Assembly (NCBI GenBank): GCA_019828565.1 | Contig: JAHDYR010000053.1 | Coordinates: forward strand, 372,001 to 436,000 | DNA length: 64,000 nucleotides | Source: Carpediemonas membranifera | Taxonomy: Eukaryota > Fornicata | Reading direction: 5' to 3' | Shown: positions 9,462-18,570 of the stretch, piece by piece | Numbering within the stretch: the first letter of the stretch is position 1 | How the letters are laid out: each line of letters starts with the position of its first letter | The notes under the pieces: generated by a model | The model's database searches: none | The model's input: the letters and a program-made list of their open reading frames with translations, nothing else | What the model was told of the DNA's origin: nothing | Translations under genes and position numbers: made by a program

Positions 9462-9548
9462 TGTTGTGATTTCGTAATCAGTTGATGTGTATTTAGTGTG
9501 TGTATTTAATCTAAATGAAGTACCATCCACAGCGCTTTATACGCCAAA
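9462..9548 (+). repeat. 5' LTR of outer element, 87 bp
   Basis: Begins TGTTGTGATTTCG and ends TACGCCAAA. It is identical over 87 bp to 18484-18570. Its boundary is fixed by the CACTC target duplication. The terminus is therefore TG...AA rather than the usual TG...CA. Confidence 0.92.
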
Positions 9549-9556
9549 TTGATCAA
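9549..9556 (+). other. Candidate primer-binding region, outer element
   Basis: The bases right after the 5' LTR are the palindrome TTGATCAA. A normal tRNA primer site would start TGG, to pair with the CCA end. The inner element has a similar palindrome (GTGATCAC) at the same place. Both elements may therefore prime in a different way. Confidence 0.45.
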
Positions 9557-9564
9557 TTTGAGCT

Positions 9565-10150
9565 ATGCAGTCCGATTATGACGCTCGTATAGCGGCACTA
9601 GAAGAGACTATAGGTAATCTGGTCACTCTCGTGAGTTCTCTCGCGAAGAAGCCCGATGTTCGTGCCCATGATGTCCCTGATTCGGATTCCACGCTTGATT
9701 CTTCATGCCTTGAGTCTTTCGAGACTATCTTTAAGCTCTTCCCCTGCGACTTCAAGCCGGGATCGATCGAACGCCAGATTTTCCATTGCGCTCTCCCCTC
9801 CTCGAAGGAAGGGTGGTTCCGCTTGATCCTCGACTATGACGCACACCTTATCAAGCATCCCAATGTTGCTTCGATCGCCGCTTCGTTGCTCCCTCATTTG
9901 GGGACCATCTCCCTACTGCCTCAATTCACCAGGGTCTCTGCCGTCCTTAAGCTCGCCCAGGGCAAAGAGGCTTACGTCACTCCGGAGAGTGAGGTCACTT
10001 ACACCCAAGCTCGGGACAGTCTGAACGAAGCTCTGAATTCCCTTATCTCTCAGGCCGTGTTGCCCGACGACAATCTCATCGTCGAGGCTTGGCTCTCCAA
10101 GTTCTTGGAAGCCGCTAAGCCTTCAGCAACCGCCAACTCGATCGCCCTTG
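9565..10150 (+). pseudogene. Outer element gag, N-terminal part, cut by insertion
   Basis: The frame starts at ATG 9565 and encodes about 195 residues of gag: a short coiled coil (ARIAALEETIGNLVTLVSS) and a helical capsid-like region. At 10150 it runs into the 5' LTR of the inner element and stops three codons later. The same frame resumes after that element at 14738 once one copy of the 4-bp duplication CTTG is removed. The gene was therefore a single reading frame before the second insertion. Confidence 0.85.
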
Positions 10151-10211
10151 TGTCATAAGGCATCCACGTCCGCAGTTTATGTAAATGTTCCAATCTCTTC
10201 GCCCCGGCACA
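10151..10211 (+). repeat. 5' LTR of inner element, 61 bp
   Basis: Begins TGTCATAAGG and ends CCCCGGCACA. It is identical to 14673-14733. At 61 bp it is extremely short for a Ty3/gypsy LTR. It contains CCGCAGTTTATGTAAATG, which resembles the GCAGTWTAW motif upstream of host genes here. Confidence 0.93.
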
Positions 10212-10219
10212 GTGATCAC
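10212..10219 (+). other. Candidate primer-binding region, inner element
   Basis: The palindrome GTGATCAC follows the 5' LTR directly. It lacks the TGG start expected of a tRNA-primed element and parallels the TTGATCAA of the outer element. Confidence 0.45.
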
Positions 10220-10227
10220 TTTCCGAA

Positions 10228-11838
10228 ATGAATAATTGGATTCCGCCATCACTATCGGACTTCTCTAGAGAGTCCGTTCGCGCGTTCAAACGCGCCCTCA
10301 CGTTCGCGCAGAAGCATGCTCCTACCACAACCGTCATAACGGCTTACGAGTGCCTCACCGAGGATCAAGTCAGTCATGTCCGATTTGTCCGCAACGTCGA
10401 CGTCGAAGCACTCAACGACGCAGAACTTCTCGCCGAAATCACCGCTCTTTCTTTCCCGAGAACCCTTGAGAAAACCATCCAAGAAATCCGGGCCCTCACG
10501 CAGGACCGAACCAAGTCCACGATCGAGGCCGTATCTCGTCTCATGGCTGAGACCGAGGAGCTGCGCTCCCACGCCCATGCCCTTCTCAACGCCGAGCTCG
10601 GCGCCAAGCCAGAGCCCGAGCCCGCCGAGGTGGATGAAGACGAGGCCGCCCTCAGCAAGGTCATCACCCAGAAGCCAGACAGCACGCCGAGTGAGCAGGA
10701 CACCCCGAGAAAAGCCAGCCCCACCCGCGGACTCGATAAGATCATCGCCAAAGCTTTTATCGCCGCCCTTCGCCCGGTCTCACTTGCCAACCGTATTCAG
10801 CAAAAGTGGGACCTCTCTGGCGCCCGGGACATCGATAGCTTATTTGTGCACACGCGCGAGCTCATACTGCACGCCATTGACGCCCGTGAAGTCCTCGGAA
10901 GCGTGATTCAAGACATATCCATCACATCCTCCAGCACGAGCTCCATCACGAGCTCCAGCACTGGCCCGAAACATAGCCAGAACGCCAACACCAGATCCCG
11001 CCGCGAGCGCCGGCGCCCTCCTCCATACGCGTGCTCCTGTGGAGGCATGCACTGGAAGGCTGATTGCCCGCACCGCGGCAGCACGCCCGGACAGCCCCAG
11101 GCTACCAAAGGCCACCCCGCCGCGGCCCGCGACGCCAGACCGGCACATCAGCCGCAACGCCAGCCCCAAGCGGCCAACAAACCGGCCCAGCCACAGCCGG
11201 CACCAGCTGCTCAGAAGCAGCAGCAACAGTCATCCCAGCAGCCACAGCCTCGCCCCGACGAGAGACGCGCTGGGAACATGGTGCTCCGGGACAGATCCAA
11301 GCTGATCAACTCTCGTCCAGGAGTCCACGAAGTCGAAGTCGCACACAATGCTTGTGATGATGCCTTTATCGAAGAAGTTGCCGCTTCAACTGCATTCTCA
11401 GTTAAGGGAGCTGTGAATGACCAAGAACAGGTGATATTGATCGATAGCGGCTCCGCAATCACGATCATCTCCACAACCTCCGTTAAGACGCTCCAACTCG
11501 TCACACATGAGCTTGAAAAGCCATTTACTGTTCAGTCCGTTACCAATGAGCCCATCCTCATCACTCACTACGTCCAAGCGCGGATCACGTTGCCCAGCAC
11601 ATCTGGAAACGTCATCGTCGATCTCATCCTCTACATCATGACGCGCGCCACTGAACGTGTGCTCATTGGATGCGACGTGCTTCGCGCGCTCGGTTATCTC
11701 TCCGAGAGTGGCCTCCACATCCCACTTCTTCCGGATTCACGCCCGGAGGACGCCACCGATGGCCTCCCACTCCACAAGTACCTCGACGCCCCCCGTCGAG
11801 GCCGTCTCCTCAAGCGAGTTTCACACCGACGCGTGTGA
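10228..11838 (+). CDS. gag: Inner element Gag-protease polyprotein
   Basis: A 536-residue protein from ATG 10228. Residues 1-130 are helical, and a capsid-like helical block continues to about residue 240. A basic Ser/Arg stretch follows, then a zinc knuckle (CSCGGMHWKADCPH, about residues 269-282) and a long Gln/Pro/Ala-rich linker. The C-terminal third is a retropepsin: the catalytic triplet lies in ILIDSGSAITIIS, and RVLIGCDVLRALGY is the conserved second motif. The frame overlaps the pol frame, which lies +1 relative to it, so Pol is probably made by +1 frameshifting or reinitiation. No slip site was identified with confidence. Confidence 0.9.
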   Translation: MNNWIPPSLSDFSRESVRAFKRALTFAQKHAPTTTVITAYECLTEDQVSHVRFVRNVDVEALNDAELLAEITALSFPRTLEKTIQEIRALTQDRTKSTIEAVSRLMAETEELRSHAHALLNAELGAKPEPEPAEVDEDEAALSKVITQKPDSTPSEQDTPRKASPTRGLDKIIAKAFIAALRPVSLANRIQQKWDLSGARDIDSLFVHTRELILHAIDAREVLGSVIQDISITSSSTSSITSSSTGPKHSQNANTRSRRERRRPPPYACSCGGMHWKADCPHRGSTPGQPQATKGHPAAARDARPAHQPQRQPQAANKPAQPQPAPAAQKQQQQSSQQPQPRPDERRAGNMVLRDRSKLINSRPGVHEVEVAHNACDDAFIEEVAASTAFSVKGAVNDQEQVILIDSGSAITIISTTSVKTLQLVTHELEKPFTVQSVTNEPILITHYVQARITLPSTSGNVIVDLILYIMTRATERVLIGCDVLRALGYLSESGLHIPLLPDSRPEDATDGLPLHKYLDAPRRGRLLKRVSHRRV

Positions 11839-14680
11839 GATACACGAGCTCTCCACCAAGGCCCAGACCGACGAGCTACATTCGATCCTCCGTCGGTTCG
11901 ATCACCTATTCGACCCCGTCATAAGCAAACAGCCGTGCTCGTTTGCCCCTATGCGCATCCCGCTTTACGACAACGCCCCTCCGATCCGTCTTCGCCCGCG
12001 CAACCTACACCCGAAGAAGCTGGAGTGGCTGTTGCCATACGTCGAGCGCCTGCGCCAGGACGAGATCACACAGCCCTCTGAGGGGCCTTACGCAAGCCCC
12101 ATCGTCCTGGTCGCAAAGGGCGACGCCTACCGTCTCTGTATCGACTACGGCCGCCTCAACTCTTGGACAGTACCCGACCGGCACCCGATCCCCAACATGC
12201 GAGAACTCCTCAACCTCGCGTCGGGCTGCACACGCTTTGCGACGCTAGACCTGACGTCGGGCTACTGGCAGGTGGCCATGCACCCAGACGACGTGCCTAA
12301 GACGGCCTTCACCGCCCCGGGCGTCTACGAGGAATTCCTCAGGATGCCGTTCGGCCTTTGCAACGCGCCTTCTCACTTCCAGCGGGAGATCGAAGGCATG
12401 CTCGCCCCACTGTTGTACAAGGGCGCCAACCCCTACATCGACGACATATTCATCTACGCCCGTGACGATGACTCCTTCCTACGCATTCTCCGCGACCTGC
12501 TCACACGCGCGGACGCTGCAGGCGTTCAGTTCAGCGCCAAGAAGGGAGTCTTCGGCACCACCAGCGCCAAGATTGTCGGCTTTACGGTCGACCAGGCCGG
12601 AGTACACGTCGACCCAGCCAGGACCCAAGCCCTACGCGATCTACCTGCACCCACCAACGTCCACGAGCTTCGCGTAGTCCTCGGACAGTTCCAGTACCTC
12701 GCATCATTCGTTCCCCATACACGACACGAGTACATGAGACCTCTCAACGATCTTCTGCAAAAGGACCGTCTGTGGGAATGGACAGCGGAGCACGACGCCG
12801 CTTTCGACGGCCTGAAGACCCTGTTCACTGACGATCTCTTTATCGCACATCCGGACGCCGACGCCGACTGGACGCTCGAGACAGACGCTAGCAACATCGG
12901 AGCAGGCGGCGTACTATGGCAGACAAAGGACGACAAGACACAGGTCCTCGCCTACTTCTCTCACACATTCACGTCAACCCAGTCGCGCTGGGCCACGTGT
13001 GAGCAGGAGCTATTTGCCATTGTCTTTTGCCTTACACACCCGACCCTGTCACCCCTCCTACGCCTGAAGAGGTTCCTCCTACGGACCGACCACCGTAATC
13101 TTATTTACATGATCGCCAAGTCATCCGAGAACGACAAGATCAACCGGTGGAGACTGACATTAGCAGACTACAAGTTCGATGTCGAGCACGTTCCCGGCCT
13201 ACAGAACGCAGTCGCAGACGCGCTGAGCCGCTGCGGTCACTCGACCTCGCCCACTGTCGCAGCCATCACGACTGACTCCCGCTACCATGACACACTCATC
13301 AAACACCAGACAGACGACTCTACCGTCTCCAAGCTGACCGTAGACAGCGACGGTCTTCGCCGCAAGGACGGCCTCGTCGTCATCCCTACTTCAACCGTGT
13401 GCAGACCCCTCCGAAAGGAGCTGATACAGATCGCCCACAGAGGACACCACGGCGCCAAGGCTACCATCGAACGCCTGAGAGCAGACGGCTATACCTGGAC
13501 AGGCTGCACAACAGATGTCGAGGAGTTCATCGCCTCATGTGACGAGTGCCAGAAAGCTCGCCTACGCAACTTCGCCGAGGCAGAGCTCCGCACAACAGCA
13601 GTGTACAAACCGTTCCACACTGTCGCAGTGGATACTATTGGTCCAATCCCGGCAGACGCAGTCGGCTCCAGATACATCACAGTTATGGTCGATATGTTTA
13701 CTCGCTACACTGAGTTGGCCGCGACGGACGAGAACACAGCTGATGCAGCGTCAGAGGCCCTCTGGCGCCAGGTGATTACCCGTCATGGGACTCCCCTGTT
13801 CATCAAGTCCGACAACGGGCCTGAGTTCACCGGCAACGTCGTCAAGGCCCTGCTCGAAAGCGCGGACATCACCCAGCAATTCACCCTCCCCTACCACCCT
13901 CAGTCGAATGGGCTGGTAGAGCGTCGTAACGCGGAGGTCATGAAGCATCTTCGCTGTTTGATCCTCCAATCCGACAAGTTCTCCCGTTGGAGCGACCTCC
14001 TTCCGGTAGTTCAGCTGCTGCTGAACACAACCACCTGCAGCGCCACTGGGGTCACACCCCACGCCATGCTGTATGGAGACCAACTCGACCCCAGCTCCAC
14101 AGTCGCTAGAATCCTCCGACCGAGCGACAATGACTCGCCCCTTGCCTCAGCCTCAGCCTACATCACTTTACTTCGAGCCCACCTCTCCAAGTTGACCTCT
14201 AGGGCGGCCGAGAAGCAGCGCGAGACTGTAGACAAGCGCCTCGCCAAGGCCAACGCCGACCGCCAGCCGACTAGCTTCAAGGAAGGCGACCTCGTCCTGC
14301 TCAACCGGACGAAGACCCCAAAGCTGCATGGCTTCGCCGGCCCGTTCAAGATTCTCGCCATCAAGGACAACAACACCCTTCAGCTGGTCGACCTTTTCGA
14401 GAGCGCCCCCTTCATGGCTCACGTAGACCAGGTCCTTCCTTTCAACACCAAGTCGGGGCTCAGCCGCCTGAAGAACCTCGCCGCCTCCGACGAGCAGACG
14501 TACGTCGTGCAAGGCATCGAGAAGCACCGTCGCCGCAACGGCACACTGCAGCTCCTCGTCTGCTGGGAGGGCGACTACGATCCCACATGGGAACCCGCTG
14601 ACGGGCTCCGCCACGTCACTGCGGCACGTGACTACCTCAAGTCCCACAAGCTCAAGCTTAAGGGGGGTAGGATGTCATAA
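11759..14680 (+). CDS. pol: Inner element Pol: RT, RNase H, integrase, chromodomain
   Basis: The first ATG in the frame is 11759; the frame is open from before 11657 and overlaps gag. Domains in order: reverse transcriptase (LDLTSGYWQVAM, MPFGLCNAPSHFQ, catalytic YIDD in NPYIDDIFIYA); RNase H (LETDASNIGAGGVLW, ELFAIVF, TDHRNL and VADALSRC); integrase with an HHCC finger (IAHRGHH...CDECQKAR) and the D,D,E core (VAVDTIGP, SDNGPEF, PQSNGLVERRN). The C-terminal chromodomain reads YVVQGIEKHRRRNGTLQLLV then CWEGDYDPTWEP. The chromodomain marks it as a chromovirus; such domains steer integration to modified histones. No inactivating lesion is visible. Confidence 0.93.
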   Translation: MASHSTSTSTPPVEAVSSSEFHTDACEIHELSTKAQTDELHSILRRFDHLFDPVISKQPCSFAPMRIPLYDNAPPIRLRPRNLHPKKLEWLLPYVERLRQDEITQPSEGPYASPIVLVAKGDAYRLCIDYGRLNSWTVPDRHPIPNMRELLNLASGCTRFATLDLTSGYWQVAMHPDDVPKTAFTAPGVYEEFLRMPFGLCNAPSHFQREIEGMLAPLLYKGANPYIDDIFIYARDDDSFLRILRDLLTRADAAGVQFSAKKGVFGTTSAKIVGFTVDQAGVHVDPARTQALRDLPAPTNVHELRVVLGQFQYLASFVPHTRHEYMRPLNDLLQKDRLWEWTAEHDAAFDGLKTLFTDDLFIAHPDADADWTLETDASNIGAGGVLWQTKDDKTQVLAYFSHTFTSTQSRWATCEQELFAIVFCLTHPTLSPLLRLKRFLLRTDHRNLIYMIAKSSENDKINRWRLTLADYKFDVEHVPGLQNAVADALSRCGHSTSPTVAAITTDSRYHDTLIKHQTDDSTVSKLTVDSDGLRRKDGLVVIPTSTVCRPLRKELIQIAHRGHHGAKATIERLRADGYTWTGCTTDVEEFIASCDECQKARLRNFAEAELRTTAVYKPFHTVAVDTIGPIPADAVGSRYITVMVDMFTRYTELAATDENTADAASEALWRQVITRHGTPLFIKSDNGPEFTGNVVKALLESADITQQFTLPYHPQSNGLVERRNAEVMKHLRCLILQSDKFSRWSDLLPVVQLLLNTTTCSATGVTPHAMLYGDQLDPSSTVARILRPSDNDSPLASASAYITLLRAHLSKLTSRAAEKQRETVDKRLAKANADRQPTSFKEGDLVLLNRTKTPKLHGFAGPFKILAIKDNNTLQLVDLFESAPFMAHVDQVLPFNTKSGLSRLKNLAASDEQTYVVQGIEKHRRRNGTLQLLVCWEGDYDPTWEPADGLRHVTAARDYLKSHKLKLKGGRMS
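14661..14672 (+). other. Polypurine tract of inner element
   Basis: AGGGGGGTAGGA lies directly before the 3' LTR. It is the expected primer site for plus-strand synthesis and has a single pyrimidine. Confidence 0.75.
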
Positions 14681-14733
14681 GGCATCCACGTCCGCAGTTT
14701 ATGTAAATGTTCCAATCTCTTCGCCCCGGCACA
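14673..14733 (+). repeat. 3' LTR of inner element, 61 bp
   Basis: Identical to 10151-10211 and followed by the CTTG duplication. An ATG inside it (14707) is in frame with the rest of the outer element's polyprotein, so a transcript starting in this LTR could express that remnant. Confidence 0.93.
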
Positions 14734-17700
14734 CTTGCGAAGTTTGCGCACCGTGTATCACTCATCGTCCGCATCCTAGGCATGCGAGACTCCTACTCCG
14801 AGAAGGCTCTCTCCTCTGTTATCAAGGCCACCTTGCCGAAGACCCTACAAGCCCATTGGTCCCGGATTGCCCGTTTAGGCAAGTCTGCTTTCGATGAAAT
14901 CCTGGCAGACATGGTCGCCAACGAGGAACGACTCGAAGATGCTCGCGTCCTTGTGGATACTCGCGCTCGACTCATTGAGTTTGAGACATCGTCGACTGTC
15001 AAGCCTGACAGTTCCTCTGCCAAGAAGCCTGAACCCTTCGTTCCCACGGTCAAGCCCAAGCCCGAGGTTCATCAAACTGGTCCCTCCTCGGCCCAGACTC
15101 AGGTTGTCGCACCCACTGGTCAAACCTCTGCTAAGGGTTCGTCCACTGTCATCGCTGATCTCACTGACAAGTCGGTCAGTCCCGGCGAGGGCTTCGTGTG
15201 GTGTCCATTCCACAAGAAGTGGGGTAAGCACTCGACTGACAAGTGTTATCTGAACCCGAACCCTCCGGAGCGCGGCCATTCGAACGCCATCGGTACTCAT
15301 AGCCAGCCCGCCAACGTTGTCATAACGATCGATGGTCACGAGACCCACCTCCCCGCCCTTGCTGATCAGTGCAGTGAGGCTTCTTACCTACGTCTGCGTG
15401 AGTGGTCTGATATGACTAAGGACCTATTCCCGGCAACTCGTCCCTCGGGACACATCATGATCTCCGCCAACAACTCCGAGACGATGGCCCTCTTCGATGC
15501 GAAGTTACTGATAACGCACAAGAGACCCGGCTGCGTTCCTTCCGCTATCTCCGAGACATGTGTGGTGCATGTGATGCCGGACTTGAATGTCCCTCTCATC
15601 CTCTCTGAGGAGATCTCGTCTCACTTGGGGCTCCTCAACCCCGACGCGGTTACACTTGGTCGTCCCGAAACCTCTGACGCTTCACACGATCCCCTTGCAG
15701 ACATTCCTTCTTCTGTCGACTCATTAATCGAGACTGCTACTGCGGACACGATTCCTGCTATAAAGCAGCGTGTCTGTTCCCTTTTGAATCGGTATCGAGA
15801 GTTGTTTGAGAAGCCAGACTCCCTCCCAGCCAAGGCCAGGCCCATGATAGTGAGGCTGCGGGAAGGTGCCGAACCGGTTGCCGCGAAGCCCTACAACATG
15901 TCCAAGCCTCTGAGAGAGATGACCGACGACATCATCGACGACCTTCTCGCTCGCGACATTATCGAGCGCAGCTCGTCCCCCTGGGCCTCGCCTCTTTTCT
16001 ATGTTCACCAGAAGGATAAGGAGAGAATGGTCTTGGATTATGTTCAAGTCAACGCCGTGACGGTGCCGGAACCCGTGCCTCTCCAAGGCTGCGATACCTT
16101 GCTAAGACAGGCTGCCGGTATGAAGTACTTTGCCTCATTAGACCTCCGTTCCGGGTACCACCAGTTCGAGCTGCACGAAGACTCTCGCTACCTGACTTCC
16201 TTCGTCTGCCACAGCGGGCAATTCCAGTTCAAGCGGATCCCATTTGGCCTAATGAACGCCCCCGGCCATTTCCAGAAGGTGATGTTGGAGATCTTTGATG
16301 ACATCGTGAGAGAGCGACGCTTGATCATCTACGTTGATGACCTACTGGTAGTCGGCCGGAATGCCGAGGAATTCCTCGAGAACTTGGAGGCTGTCTTGGA
16401 CCGCCTCGTCTCTCACCATCTCCGTTTGTCCGGAAACAAGTGCAAGTTCGGCACTGACTCGGCTCGTTTCTTGGGTTTCATCGTGAACGAGAGTGGCATG
16501 ACTATCGACCCGGACAGATTGCTGGATATCGACAACCTGCAGGAGCCTAGATCTCTCTCTGAGTTGCGCGCGATCCTCGGCATATTCAACTATTGTCGTC
16601 AATTCGTTCCCCGATATACTGAGGTCGCCCATCCTCTCTTGCGCCTACTCAAGGAGACCCCCGTTCCCTTCTCTCTGGACGACTCAGCCCGCGAAGCTCT
16701 GTCCGATCTGAAAGAGATTCTCCGGAATGCGGACATGCTTCATCATCCTGACTATAACCATCCCCTTAGACTCCAGACCGATGCTTCGGGCTATGGACTC
16801 GGCGCCGTTTTGTACCAAGTCATTGATGGCGAGACCCGCTTCATTTCTTTCTTCTCTCGTGCCCTCTCCGGCTCGCAGTTGAGCTGGTCTATAACTGAGA
16901 AGGAGGCTGCTGCCCTCTACGAAGCCGTCTTGAAGTTCGACAGTTTCCTCAGAGGAACTTCCTTTGTTGCTGAGGTTGACCATAAGAACCTCACCTTCTT
17001 GACTGCTAGCAAGTCGGAGAAGGTCAACAGATGGAAGAACAGACTAGGAGAGTACATGTTCGAGATCGCTTACATCCCCGGAGAGACTAATGTCCTTGCT
17101 GACACTCTGTCTAGGATGTTCCAACCGAAAACTTCCTTCTGTAACGCTGTCCAGTCTCGCCTCCCCGTTCTATCTCAAGAGGAGAAGGTTGATCTATTCC
17201 GCAAGGTCCACGGCAACGCTCTTAGCGGTCACAAGGGAGTAGCCGCCACTGTTCAGACCCTCAAAGACCTAGGCCACGAGTGGGAGAACATGTCTTCGGA
17301 TGCGGCTACCTTCATTTCCAGCTGTGGCATCTGTCAGAAATTCCGTCTCCAGAAGACTGTCAAGACGCAACTTGGCCACCTTGTCACCGACACCCCTTTT
17401 CACACGGTGTCTATCGATGCCATTGGTCCCCTGCCAGTAGACGAGTCGTCTGGATCCAAATATGTGCTGACAATTATTGACAACTTCACAAGATGGGTCG
17501 AGCTGGTCCCACTGAGTGACCTTGGCGCTCTCAGCGCTGCCGAGGCCTTGGTGGAAAGAGTGTACTCACGTCACGGTTTGCCCCACTTTTTGCACTCCGA
17601 CAACGGCTCCCAGTTCGTCAACGACACCATTGCTGCGTTGAACCGGTCTCTGCATATCGAACACACCACCATTTTCCCTTACGTCTCCCAGCAGAACGGT

Positions 17701-18243
17701 ATAGCTGAAAGGGCCAATCGCGAGGTTAGGCGTCATCTGAAGACCCTCTTGCCTTCCCTTGGAAGACGTTGGAGCGACTGGAGTTCCTGTCTACCTCTGG
17801 TCCAGTTTGTCATGAACAACGCCAAGCACAGGATCATTAACACCACGCCCTACGCCATGCTCTATGGCGATGTCCTTTCCCCATCCAACAGCCTGTTACC
17901 GAGGACGTTGACCCCTAACCTTGACTCTTACGAGTCCACCTCGTCTTATACCTCCGGGTTGCTGAGCAGATTGAGGGAGATCCACGACCTCGCCAGAGCC
18001 ACCCAGTCCTCTGCCTTGGACTACCCCTCAGTAGAGCCTGATGTCTTCAAGCCTGGCGACTATGTCCTGCTGGCCCCACCTAAGGGTCCGCGTAGCAAGA
18101 CGCTCCCGAATTACCGAGGCCCATTCATGGTGAAAGACTCGCTTCCGAACAACCAATACGCCTTACAGGCCTTTTTCAGGGAGGGCGGAGCTGGTGTCAC
18201 ATGTACACCGTCTGAGGAGGTTCCATCGATCCTTCTTAACTGA
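14734..18243 (+). CDS. pol: Outer element Gag-Pol remainder (zinc knuckle, PR, RT, RNase H, IN)
   Basis: The open frame begins inside the inner 3' LTR (ATG 14707) and continues the outer element's split frame. In order: the end of the capsid region; a zinc knuckle (CPFHKKWGKHSTDKC); a protease-like region in which the expected D-T/S-G triplet appears as D-Q-C (ALADQCSEASYL); reverse transcriptase with FASLDLRSGYHQFEL, IPFGLMNAPGHFQ and catalytic YVDD; RNase H (LQTDASGYGLGAVLY, ADTLSRMF); and integrase (GICQKFR finger, VSIDAIGP, HSDNGSQF, NGIAERANRE). The frame stops at 18243 just where a C-terminal chromodomain should follow. That domain lies in the next frame, consistent with a one-base indel near 18194. 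Confidence 0.9.
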   Translation, partial: LAKFAHRVSLIVRILGMRDSYSEKALSSVIKATLPKTLQAHWSRIARLGKSAFDEILADMVANEERLEDARVLVDTRARLIEFETSSTVKPDSSSAKKPEPFVPTVKPKPEVHQTGPSSAQTQVVAPTGQTSAKGSSTVIADLTDKSVSPGEGFVWCPFHKKWGKHSTDKCYLNPNPPERGHSNAIGTHSQPANVVITIDGHETHLPALADQCSEASYLRLREWSDMTKDLFPATRPSGHIMISANNSETMALFDAKLLITHKRPGCVPSAISETCVVHVMPDLNVPLILSEEISSHLGLLNPDAVTLGRPETSDASHDPLADIPSSVDSLIETATADTIPAIKQRVCSLLNRYRELFEKPDSLPAKARPMIVRLREGAEPVAAKPYNMSKPLREMTDDIIDDLLARDIIERSSSPWASPLFYVHQKDKERMVLDYVQVNAVTVPEPVPLQGCDTLLRQAAGMKYFASLDLRSGYHQFELHEDSRYLTSFVCHSGQFQFKRIPFGLMNAPGHFQKVMLEIFDDIVRERRLIIYVDDLLVVGRNAEEFLENLEAVLDRLVSHHLRLSGNKCKFGTDSARFLGFIVNESGMTIDPDRLLDIDNLQEPRSLSELRAILGIFNYCRQFVPRYTEVAHPLLRLLKETPVPFSLDDSAREALSDLKEILRNADMLHHPDYNHPLRLQTDASGYGLGAVLYQVIDGETRFISFFSRALSGSQLSWSITEKEAAALYEAVLKFDSFLRGTSFVAEVDHKNLTFLTASKSEKVNRWKNRLGEYMFEIAYIPGETNVLADTLSRMFQPKTSFCNAVQSRLPVLSQEEKVDLFRKVHGNALSGHKGVAATVQTLKDLGHEWENMSSDAATFISSCGICQKFRLQKTVKTQLGHLVTDTPFHTVSIDAIGPLPVDESSGSKYVLTIIDNFTRWVELVPLSDLGALSAAEALVERVYSRHGLPHFLHSDNGSQFVNDTIAALNRSLHIEHTTIFPYVSQQNGIAERANREVRRHLKTLLPSLGRRWSDWSSCLPLVQFVMNNAKHRIINTTPYAMLYGDVLSPSNSLLPRTLTPNLDSYESTSSYTSGLLSRLREIHDLARATQSSALDYPSVEPDVFKPGDYVLLAPPKGPRSKTLPNYRGPFMVKDSLPNNQYALQAFFREGGAGVTCTPSEEVPSILLN

Positions 18244-18499
18244 GGAGGAGATATCTGAGCTCGCCAAGTTTGATGATGATGATGAATTATACGTTGTCGA
18301 ATCAGTAGTGAGCCATTCGACCGATGAGGACGGGAACATCGTTTTCAGACTACGCTGGAGCGGTTACGAGCCTGAAGAAGATACTTATCAGTGCTATGAT
18401 GAGGATGTGAGAGGAAACGAACAAGTTGAGTCGTATATCGACGCACACAAGTTGCGCGGCAAGCTCTTTGGAGAAGACGGAGGTGTTGTGATTTCGTAA
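18194..18499 (+). pseudogene. Outer element chromodomain in shifted frame
   Basis: The frame, +1 relative to pol, encodes HVHRLRRFH, the usual link after integrase, and then a chromodomain (YVVESVVSHSTDEDGN, FRLRWSGYEPEEDTY). No ATG opens it, and it joins pol neatly if one G near 18194 is skipped. It is therefore either a frameshift mutation, a sequencing error or programmed slippage. Confidence 0.8.
18470..18483 (+). other. Polypurine tract of outer element
   Basis: GGAGAAGACGGAGG lies directly before the 3' LTR, with one pyrimidine. Confidence 0.65.
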
Positions 18500-18570
18500 T
18501 CAGTTGATGTGTATTTAGTGTGTGTATTTAATCTAAATGAAGTACCATCCACAGCGCTTTATACGCCAAA
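18484..18570 (+). repeat. 3' LTR of outer element, 87 bp
   Basis: Identical to 9462-9548 and followed by the CACTC duplication at 18571-18575. Directly after that, AAGC continues the sequence that flanked the TRIM-like element before this insertion. Confidence 0.92.

Larger units (their letters stand above)
10147..14737 (+). mobile_element. Inner Ty3/gypsy chromovirus, apparently intact
   Basis: The element spans 10151-14733 (4,583 bp) with identical 61-bp LTRs. It is flanked by the 4-bp duplication CTTG at 10147-10150 and 14734-14737. It holds a gag-protease frame (10228-11838) and an overlapping pol frame ending at 14680 with a C-terminal chromodomain. Both frames are open throughout, so this copy could be active. 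It is the youngest of the three nested elements. Confidence 0.93.

Noticed and set aside
8913-9530. Minus-strand open frames inside the TRIM-like element
   Set aside because: They cross the element's terminal repeat and the neighbouring LTR and have no protein-like pattern.
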